The translations under genes were made by a program, and so were the position numbers. From an uncultured Sutterella sp. (GTDB lineage: Bacteria; Pseudomonadota; Gammaproteobacteria; Burkholderiales; Burkholderiaceae_F): a stretch of 5,650 bases of DNA. The stretch spans positions 1 through 5,650 of the forward strand of contig CABUOH010000095.1 in assembly GCA_902493085.1 (NCBI GenBank). Direction: 5' to 3'. The number at the start of each line of letters is the position of its first letter. Within the stretch, counting starts at the first letter, position 1. Positions 1 to 4,618 of the stretch are shown one piece after another. Below the pieces are notes generated by a model, which saw only the letters and a program-made list of their open reading frames with translations, ran no database searches and had not been told where the DNA came from.

Positions 1-993
1 CCCAACGGCGACGAAACGTCGGCCTTCCACATTCGAGCCCGTGAGAGCCTCGGCAACGGCCGCTACGTTCGAATGAAGCTTTCAGCCCCCTTCAAGCCCG
101 ACAGCGGCGAATTCAACAACGGATCGACCATTCTCTTCAACGAAGCCTTCGTCGCCGTGGGCGGCGAGTGGGGCGAGGTGGCCGCCGGGCGCTTGGCGAA
201 CATCTTCAGCGGCAACGGCGACTTCGGCCTCTGCCCGCAGATCAATCCGTCGCCCATGGGCACCAACTTCACGAACGCGAGCCTCACGCCGACCTTTTCT
301 TCGGGTTACTTCTTCAACAACAGCGTGATCTACAACACGCCGCGCATCAACGGCTTTCACGCTGCGGTGATGTACTCGAACGGCCGCACCGACGACTCGG
401 TCGCGCGCTCAAAGAGCGATCAGTTCGCCGCGCTCGCGCTCACCTGGAAGGGCGAGAAGGCCAAGCTCGCCGTCATGCCGACCTTCATCGACAACGACAG
501 TCTCAGGAAGGACGACGTCAAGCCCAACGACGAAAAGGGCATTGCGCTGCTCGGAAGCTACTGGCCTGATCCGACCATGGGCTTTCACGTCGGCTACCAG
601 TACGTGCGTGACGGCCGCGCCTTGGGCGGAAGCTACTTCAACTACTTTACGTCCGCCGCCGTCGGCGGCCCGGGCATTGCCATCTCAACGCGCGGCGTCG
701 ACACGCATGCGCTCTCGCTCGGGTTTTCCAAGCGCGTGGGCCAGCAGAAGATTTCGGTCGTCCTCATGGGCAACAAGGTCGAATACCAAGGCGACAGCGA
801 GGTTGACGGAGACCGCAAGGGGTGGCGCGTCATTCCGGCTGCGATCTACCGCTACTACCTGAGCAAGCGCACCCACATCTGGGCCGCGGCGAGCGTCTCC
901 GAGTCGGGCGGACTCTATGAAAAGGCCCGCCATTTCGAGGGGGATCCGTCGAAGGCCTGGGACCTCGGCGCGGGCCTCGTGCACCACTTCTGA
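1..993 (+). CDS. Gram-negative outer-membrane porin, 3' part (5' end outside window)
   Basis: The frame is open from the first base and ends at TGA 991-993, so 330 residues of the C-terminal part are visible. The N-terminal signal peptide and first strands lie outside the window. The family forms trimeric 16-stranded beta-barrels for diffusion of small solutes across the outer membrane. Visible hallmarks are alternating hydrophobic/polar strands, aromatic girdle residues, and a strand followed by a porin-like constriction-loop segment (LFNEAFVAVGGEWGEVAAGR, then NSVIYNTPRINGFHAAVMYS). The chain ends WDLGAGLVHHF, and a terminal Phe is the usual signal for the BAM machinery. The first ATG in frame (73) is internal, since coding sense continues upstream of it. 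The pattern resembles the general porins of Burkholderiales/Neisseriales (Porin_4 type). Substrate specificity cannot be read from the sequence. The stop codon lies inside a 13-bp tandem repeat. Confidence 0.9.
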   Translation, partial: PNGDETSAFHIRARESLGNGRYVRMKLSAPFKPDSGEFNNGSTILFNEAFVAVGGEWGEVAAGRLANIFSGNGDFGLCPQINPSPMGTNFTNASLTPTFSSGYFFNNSVIYNTPRINGFHAAVMYSNGRTDDSVARSKSDQFAALALTWKGEKAKLAVMPTFIDNDSLRKDDVKPNDEKGIALLGSYWPDPTMGFHVGYQYVRDGRALGGSYFNYFTSAAVGGPGIAISTRGVDTHALSLGFSKRVGQQKISVVLMGNKVEYQGDSEVDGDRKGWRVIPAAIYRYYLSKRTHIWAAASVSESGGLYEKARHFEGDPSKAWDLGAGLVHHF

Positions 994-1039
994 CCGGCAA
1001 TTCTGACCAGCTGTTCTGATCGGCAGTTCTGACCGGCTG
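988..1039. repeat. Four tandem copies of a 13-bp repeat spanning the porin stop codon
   Basis: Four head-to-tail 13-mers are TTCTGACCGGCAA (988-1000), TTCTGACCAGCTG (1001-1013), TTCTGATCGGCAG (1014-1026) and TTCTGACCGGCTG (1027-1039). The consensus is TTCTGACCGGC(A/T)G, with at most one deviation per unit. The first unit contains the porin's last codon (Phe, TTC) and its TGA. Because 13 is not a multiple of 3, the TGAs at 991, 1004, 1017 and 1030 fall in all three forward frames. Replication slippage at the gene end is the simplest origin. A protein-binding array is possible but unsupported. Confidence 0.85.
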
Positions 1040-1089
1040 GTGCCTGAGCAAACGTAAAGTAAGGGGGGGCGATGTGCCTGTCGTCAAGA

Positions 1090-1123
1090 TATGCACGAAT
1101 AAACATATGTTTGTTCATGCATA
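1090..1123. promoter_or_regulatory. 34-bp near-perfect palindrome, candidate operator
   Basis: The left half TATGCACGAATAAACAT (1090-1106) mirrors the right half ATGTTTGTTCATGCATA (1107-1123), with only two mismatched positions in 17. The central AAACATATGTTT is a perfect 12-bp palindrome. The element is AT-rich inside GC-rich surroundings and sits about 95 bp upstream of the hydroxy-acid oxidoreductase start, where an operator for a dimeric regulator would be expected. A weak promoter could overlap it (TTGTTC 1111-1116, 16-bp gap, TATCTC 1133-1138), but this is tentative. The binding protein is not identifiable from sequence. Confidence 0.55.
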
Positions 1124-1146
1124 AGACGAGAATATCTCCGACCCCC

Positions 1147-1198
1147 GAAGAACTCGCCGATGCCGGCACGGGTGTGCCGGCGGGCGGGCGGGTTCTTC
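1147..1198 (+). promoter_or_regulatory. Two-level hairpin in the leader, directly upstream of the RBS
   Basis: The outer stem GAAGAACTCGCC (1147-1158) pairs with GGCGGGTTCTTC (1187-1198), 12 pairs including one G-U. The inner stem GCCGGCAC (1162-1169) pairs perfectly with GTGCCGGC (1174-1181) around a GGGT loop. The structure ends 7 nt before the AAGGAG Shine-Dalgarno at 1206-1211. No U-tract follows, so it is not a typical intrinsic terminator. An mRNA 5' stabiliser or a translational/attenuation control element is a plausible role (inference). Confidence 0.55.
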
Positions 1199-1217
1199 AG
1201 ACCTCAAGGAGATAAGC

Positions 1218-2399
1218 ATGTCAGAACAACTTTTGCTTGATCGCCGCGGCTTTTTGCGCGGCGGCGCGGCCGTCGGCATGGCGACGATGCTCGGTTCATC
1301 CGAAGTGCTCGCCGCCGAAGGCGACAAGCCCGCCATTCGTCCGCTCGAAGGCAAGATGGATTACGAAGCCGTGCGCAAGCGCGCCCGCGAGATGATGGTG
1401 CCGCGCTGCTATGTCTGTCCGGAATGCAACGGGCGCGGACCCTGCGTAGGCCAGGTGCCCGGCTTCGGCGGCATGGGCGCGAGCCGGGGCTTCCAGGCCA
1501 ACTACGATTCGCTCGCGGCCGTTCAGCTCAACAGCCGCGTCGTTCACGGCGTGCACGTGCCCGACACCTCGATCGACTTCTTCGGCACGAAGATCTCCAT
1601 GCCGGCCATCGCCGCGCCCACGGGCGGCACGACCTATAACATGGGAGGCAAGCTCACCGAAAAGGAATTTGTGACCGCCATCTGCGGCGGCTGCACGAAG
1701 GCGGGAACGCTCGGCGCCGTGGCCGACGGCATCGGCGATCCGCTCCCCGTCTTTGAGGAACGCCTGCAGACCCTCAAGTCGCTCGGCTTCAAGGCCATCG
1801 TGGGCCTCAAGCCGCGCCTCAACAAGGACATCATCGAACGCATGAAGCTCGCCGAACAGGCGGGCGTTGTGGCGCTCACGATCGACCTCGACAGCGCCGG
1901 GCGCGCCGCCCGCGCGACGAAGGGCCAGACCGTCGAGCCCAAGACCTTCGAGCAGCTCAAGGAGCTCGTCAAGGCTTCGCCCCTGCCGCTTCTCTTCAAG
2001 GGCATCATGACGCCCGACGAGGCCGAACTCTGCGTGCAGGCGGGCGCTGCGGGCATCGTCGTCTCCAACCACGGCGGCCGCACGCTTGCCGACACTCCGG
2101 GGACGGCTGCGGTGCTTCCGCGCATTGCGGACAAGGTCAACGGCCGCTGCTTCGTCATGGTTGACGGCACCGTGGCCCGCGGGACCGACGTCGAGAAGTA
2201 CCTCGCGCTCGGCGCGCAGTGCACGCTCGTCGGTCGCCACTTCGTGCGCGCCGCCCACGGCGGACTCGCCGACGGCGTGGCCCTCTTTGCGAACAAGATG
2301 AAGAGCGAACTCGCCGTTGCGATGGTGCTCACGGGCGCGCAGCGCGTCTCCGACATCAACCGCAAGATGGTCGTGATTCCGAAGGACTACCTCGCCTGA
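1218..2399 (+). CDS. Tat-exported FMN-dependent alpha-hydroxy-acid oxidoreductase-like protein
   Basis: The 393-residue protein starts at ATG 1218, preceded by AAGGAG at 1206-1211 with a 6-nt gap. It opens with a twin-arginine signal: DRRGFLRGG at residues 8-16, a hydrophobic segment, and a likely cleavage site near residues 32-34 (VLAAEG). The mature part is the TIM-barrel FMN domain of the lactate/glycolate oxidase superfamily. Visible catalytic-type residues are Lys261 (FKGIMT), His285 and Arg288 in SNHGGR, Asp316 to Asp324 (DGTVARGTD), and the FMN-phosphate GR at 339-340. The canonical substrate-site segment with the QLY-type Tyr is replaced by GLKPR (196-200), so the substrate may not be a classical L-2-hydroxy acid. 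Cysteines 64, 67, 70 and 76 (CX2CX2CX5C) suggest a metal or Fe-S site. The layout resembles an anaerobe-associated subgroup annotated as alpha-hydroxy-acid oxidising proteins, here with export added. It is probably transcribed alone: operator-like palindrome and hairpin upstream, terminator downstream. Family is confident; reaction and electron acceptor are unknown. Confidence 0.9.
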   Translation: MSEQLLLDRRGFLRGGAAVGMATMLGSSEVLAAEGDKPAIRPLEGKMDYEAVRKRAREMMVPRCYVCPECNGRGPCVGQVPGFGGMGASRGFQANYDSLAAVQLNSRVVHGVHVPDTSIDFFGTKISMPAIAAPTGGTTYNMGGKLTEKEFVTAICGGCTKAGTLGAVADGIGDPLPVFEERLQTLKSLGFKAIVGLKPRLNKDIIERMKLAEQAGVVALTIDLDSAGRAARATKGQTVEPKTFEQLKELVKASPLPLLFKGIMTPDEAELCVQAGAAGIVVSNHGGRTLADTPGTAAVLPRIADKVNGRCFVMVDGTVARGTDVEKYLALGAQCTLVGRHFVRAAHGGLADGVALFANKMKSELAVAMVLTGAQRVSDINRKMVVIPKDYLA

Positions 2400-2411
2400 C
2401 GACTGAGGTGA

Positions 2412-2441
2412 CTTGATGCGCCTTGATGCGCCTCAATGCCC
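2412..2441. repeat. Short 10-bp tandem repeat downstream of the oxidoreductase
   Basis: CTTGATGCGC occurs twice in tandem (2412-2421, 2422-2431), followed by a degenerate third copy CTCAATGCCC (2432-2441). It lies between the stop codon at 2397-2399 and the terminator hairpin. It is probably a slippage product; no function is evident. Confidence 0.55.
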
Positions 2442-2450
2442 GGGTCCGAT

Positions 2451-2493
2451 GACGACGCCCGATTCGGTTTCGACCGGTCGGGCGTTCGTCTTT
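2451..2493 (+). terminator. Intrinsic terminator of the oxidoreductase gene
   Basis: A long stem is formed by GACGA (2451-2455) with TCGTC (2486-2490) and CGCCCGA (2456-2462) with TCGGGCG (2478-2484). It is capped by CGGT-TTCG-ACCG (2465-2476), a stable TTCG tetraloop. A single T bulges at 2485, and a short TTT run follows at 2491-2493. It begins 51 nt after the upstream stop and separates that gene from the regulator gene. The short T-run makes efficiency uncertain. Confidence 0.65.
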
Positions 2494-2586
2494 GCGGCTC
2501 GGAGGCGGCCGGTTTGATTTTGCGGCGAAGTCCGGGCAAGATCGAAGACAACTTCCTTGAGAAACAAGTCACAGCCAAACGCTCCC

Positions 2587-3657
2587 ATGTACTCCGTCGA
2601 ATTCGCATACAAGATCGTGCCTTCGGGCGAAGCCGAGGCCGGCCTCGGCAATCCCCTCATTCGCCAGCTCGCCGCAATCGAATGCGGAGAAGGCCTTCAG
2701 CAGGCCGCCCGCAGCCTCGGCGTCTCCTACCGCTACTTCTGGGGAGAAATTGAAGCCTGGGAGGCGAAGTTCGGACAAAAGCTCGTCATACGCGAGCAGG
2801 GAAGGCGCGCCCGTCTTTCGCCCTTGGGCGCCAAGCTTCTCTGGGCTGAGCGCACCGTCATGGCAAACCACGCGGTGCAGATCGAGAAGATGCGCACCGA
2901 ACTCAATGCGGCCTTTGCCGCCGCGTGCGATCCGGAGGCGGACATCGTGAGGATCGCGGGGTGCTTTGATCCCTGGCTCGCCACGCTCCCTGCCGTTCTC
3001 TATTCTTCGCACCTCATTGCCGACCTTCAGTTCAGCACGAGCGTTGCGGGCCTTCAGGCCTTGGCTTCGCACGACTGCGACATGGCGGGCTTCAACTATC
3101 CGCGCGGCGCAGCGCGCGGCAGCACGGCCGCCCGAACCTTCGCGCCCCTGATCGATCCCGAGCGCATCGCGATGTGCCGATTTGCGTCCCGCACGCAGGG
3201 GCTCGCCGTGGCGAACGGCAATCCCCTCGGGATCACGTCGCTCGCGGACGTTGCGGTGCAGGGGCTTCGCTATGCGGGCCGAAACGCCGGCACGGGAACG
3301 GAGGTGCTCCTTCAGGATCTTTGCCTTGCCGCGAACGTCGATCCGGCAAGGCTCCGCCGAACGTCTTCGGAAGCCTCCCATCGTGCCGTGGCTCTGGCCG
3401 TCGCCGCCGGTCGCGCGGATGCGGGGCTTTGCGTCGAAAATGCGGCGCGGCAGGCGGGCGCGGATTTCATTCCGCTCACCCTCGAAGACTACTGCCTTGC
3501 CTGGCGAAGGGACGCCGTGCCCGCGTCGCTCGACAAGATTCTCTCGACATTGCGTTCGGACGAATGGCGCAATTCGGCCGGGAAGTTCGCGGGCGTTTCA
3601 GGGGCATCCTGCGGGCTCGACGTGGATGTGCGGGCCGAACTCGGCTGGGGGGATTGA
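2587..3657 (+). CDS. ModE/LysR-like HTH regulator with PBP-like ligand-binding domain
   Basis: From ATG 2587 the protein has 356 residues. A TTG at 2557 in the same frame would add 10, and neither start has a strong Shine-Dalgarno. Residues about 24-90 form a winged helix of the ModE N-terminal type: an AARSLGVSYRYFWGEIEAWE helix-turn-helix, then a wing around REQGRRARLSPLGAKLL. Residues about 118-315 resemble the PBP-like domain found in ModE-type fusions (PF12727-like). Landmarks are MAGFNYPRG (166-174), RTQGLAVANGNPLGITSLAD (202-221), the phosphate/oxyanion-loop-like GRNAGTGTEVLL (231-242), a THLAV-like SHRAVALAVAAGRADAGL, and DFIPLTLEDY. The MOP/TOBE molybdate domain of true ModE is absent. 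The likely role is a cytoplasmic one-component transcription factor sensing a small ligand. Relatives are often linked to molybdate/tungstate metabolism, but nothing here proves that ligand. It lies downstream of the oxidoreductase after a terminator, so it probably has its own promoter. Confidence 0.85.
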   Translation: MYSVEFAYKIVPSGEAEAGLGNPLIRQLAAIECGEGLQQAARSLGVSYRYFWGEIEAWEAKFGQKLVIREQGRRARLSPLGAKLLWAERTVMANHAVQIEKMRTELNAAFAAACDPEADIVRIAGCFDPWLATLPAVLYSSHLIADLQFSTSVAGLQALASHDCDMAGFNYPRGAARGSTAARTFAPLIDPERIAMCRFASRTQGLAVANGNPLGITSLADVAVQGLRYAGRNAGTGTEVLLQDLCLAANVDPARLRRTSSEASHRAVALAVAAGRADAGLCVENAARQAGADFIPLTLEDYCLAWRRDAVPASLDKILSTLRSDEWRNSAGKFAGVSGASCGLDVDVRAELGWGD

Positions 3658-3862
3658 GCTCGAGGCAGGCTCAAAAGCCTTGCGGTGGAGGATTTTGAAG
3701 AATCCTGGTTTGGATGCGTCTCAAGCTGACGCAGGCGGGTGCATCATGTCGGCGGAGGGACGCAACCCTGCCGCCGGCCGTCGGGTTTCCTCATTGCCTG
3801 ACGTTGGCGGCAGGCGGGTCCCGAAACGCTCTTGGGCATTTCTTTCTTGGGGAGACTTCATC
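3658..3862. other. 205-bp intergenic region with competing inverted repeats
   Basis: No credible gene is seen here. The region holds small hairpins, for example AGGCT-CAAA-AGCCT at 3667-3680, GGATT/AATCC at 3690-3705 and TGCGTC/GACGCA at 3715-3733. It also holds a three-segment set. GGCGGAGGG (3751-3759) can pair with CCCTGCCGCC (3766-3775, one bulge). CCTGCCGCC (3767-3775) can instead pair perfectly with GGCGGCAGG (3806-3814). A 10-mer, GCAGGCGGGT, is repeated at 3731-3740 and 3810-3819. GGGGAG at 3849-3854 is the RBS of the following gene. No convincing promoter was found. Confidence 0.5.
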
Positions 3863-4189
3863 ATGAAAAGGTTTGTTCTCTTCACGGCGGGTTTGACGCT
3901 GGCAGTCGGGGTTGGCTCGGCGGGGGATCTGCATGCCAATATTTTCGGCGACGTCTACAACGGTGATGCGCCGTTTTCCGTCGGCCAAATCGAATCTGGA
4001 GCTGAGGGCCCTTTGAGGGTCGATCGGTTTGGTGATGTTTACGTTGGCAATTCGCCTTTCTCAGTCGGCCATTTGGAAGATTCGACCGGCGAAGGCGTTC
4101 TCAAGATGGATGAGTTCGGCGACGTCCGGGCAGGCGACAGCCCGTTCGTGATTAGGGATGCCGCACGGGTTCTCAACCTCAAGAGGTGA
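3863..4189 (+). CDS. Small secreted protein with three ~28-residue FGDV repeats, function unknown
   Basis: The 108-residue protein starts at ATG 3863, with GGGGAG at 3849-3854 giving an 8-nt gap. The frame is open further upstream, but this Met begins a clear signal peptide (MKR, hydrophobic core FVLFTAGLTLAVGVG, likely cleavage after Ala25 in DLHA-N). The mature part is three repeats starting at Phe28, Phe56 and Phe85: FGDVYNGDAPFSVGQIE, FGDVYVGNSPFSVGHLE and FGDVRAGDSPFVIRD. They are linked by acidic Gly-rich segments ending L(R/K)(V/M)D. Repeats 1 and 2 encode FGDVY with different third bases at four of five codons, so the amino-acid pattern has been kept while DNA diverged; this argues for a real, selected protein. 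There are no cysteines, lipobox or further membrane segments. It probably acts in the periplasm or outside the cell. I do not recognise the family. It abuts the convergent antitoxin pseudogene with no spacer. Confidence 0.75.
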   Translation: MKRFVLFTAGLTLAVGVGSAGDLHANIFGDVYNGDAPFSVGQIESGAEGPLRVDRFGDVYVGNSPFSVGHLEDSTGEGVLKMDEFGDVRAGDSPFVIRDAARVLNLKR

Positions 4190-4467
4190 TTACTTCAGGC
4201 CGGGCGCCCCGGGAAGGTCGAGCGCACGGGAGACCTTTTGGATCAACTCAAAGGTCGGGAGATCCTGGCCTGAAAGCGCACGATGGAGAGTCTGCCGCGG
4301 CAGCCCCGGGCGAGCTGCGATATGGCCCGCGCCTTGACGATGTCGCCGAGCGTGGAGGCGATCAGGCGGCCGTCGCCGGCATCCTCTGCGTATGCGGTTG
4401 CCAAGGCCAGACGGCAGTCTTCCTCCGTTTGCAGGTGATCCAGAGGATCGAAGGTCTTGAGTGTCAT
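4190..4467 (-). pseudogene. HigA-like addiction-module antitoxin, frameshifted
   Basis: Reading the minus strand from ATG at 4467-4465 gives MTLKTFDPLDHLQTEED and continues through GDIVKARAISQLAR (residue 54). This matches the start of the putative addiction-module antidote family (HI1420/HigA-like). In that frame the next residues are unrelated and a stop comes at 4245-4243. Skipping two bases at 4305-4304 restores family sense from 4303 onward: LPRQTLHRALSGQDLPTFEL, then IQKVSRALDLPGAPGLK, ending at TAA 4192-4190. Family members have three residues (such as AAG) between QLAR and the next Leu, so the data fit a 7-nt deletion in a GC-rich run inside the helix-turn-helix. The restored length would be 94 residues, normal for the family. 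Upstream Met at 4527 would add 20 residues without family resemblance. No toxin gene is visible upstream, its usual place. A sequencing error remains possible. Confidence 0.75.
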
Positions 4468-4549
4468 TGGAGTCTCGTGGTCAAAAGCAGATCTTTGAAG
4501 TGTATCGCTCGGAGGGCGGCCATGCATGGGCGTTTGTCCGTGTTTGGGT

Positions 4550-4588
4550 TTTACTCGGATTGATCCGAGTCATGTGAATCCGAGTAAA
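4550..4588. promoter_or_regulatory. Operator-like array of ATCCGAGT half-sites in a divergent intergenic region
   Basis: The perfect inverted repeat TTTACTCGGATT (4550-4561) / AATCCGAGTAAA (4577-4588) flanks a further half-site ATCCGAGT at 4563-4570. The first two half-sites make the palindrome ACTCGGAT-TG-ATCCGAGT (4553-4570); the second and third are direct repeats 15 bp apart. The cluster lies 30 bp upstream of the ATPase start and about 80 bp upstream of the divergent antitoxin start, so it could serve either. TTTACT at the outer edges resembles a -10 box on both strands, but no good -35 was found. Confidence 0.55.
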
Positions 4589-4618
4589 GTCGAGGTCGTG
4601 GAAAAGCAAGGAGCGAAG

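Noticed and set aside
988..1039. Tandem repeats considered as a CRISPR array or terminator
   Set aside because: There are no spacers, the unit is 13 bp, and no stable hairpin with a T-run is formed.
1072..1215. A 47-codon forward frame from ATG 1072, with its TAA two bases before the oxidoreductase start and a purine-rich stretch (AAGGGGGGG) in front
   Set aside because: It could be a coupled leader peptide opening the hairpin, but the translation shows no family features and overlaps the palindrome and hairpin. A chance frame in GC-rich DNA is more likely, and the probable promoter would lie inside it.
1296..2258. Long open frame of 320 codons on the minus strand opposite the oxidoreductase
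   Set aside because: It is the mirror of a strongly GC3-biased gene. Its composition (rich in Arg, Ala, His, Glu) is low-complexity shadow-like, and the plus-strand protein has clear family motifs.
3182..3862. Upstream extension of the small secreted protein frame into the regulator gene
   Set aside because: The extended translation is Arg/Pro-rich noise overlapping the regulator in another frame. A good RBS and signal peptide mark ATG 3863 as the start.
4468..4549. Possible toxin remnant upstream of the antitoxin, with a minus-strand frame ending in TGA that overlaps its ATG as ATGA
   Set aside because: The 4-base overlap looks like toxin-antitoxin coupling, but the last residues (DLLLTTRLQ) do not resemble the C-terminus of HigB-type killer proteins, and the frame is too short to judge.
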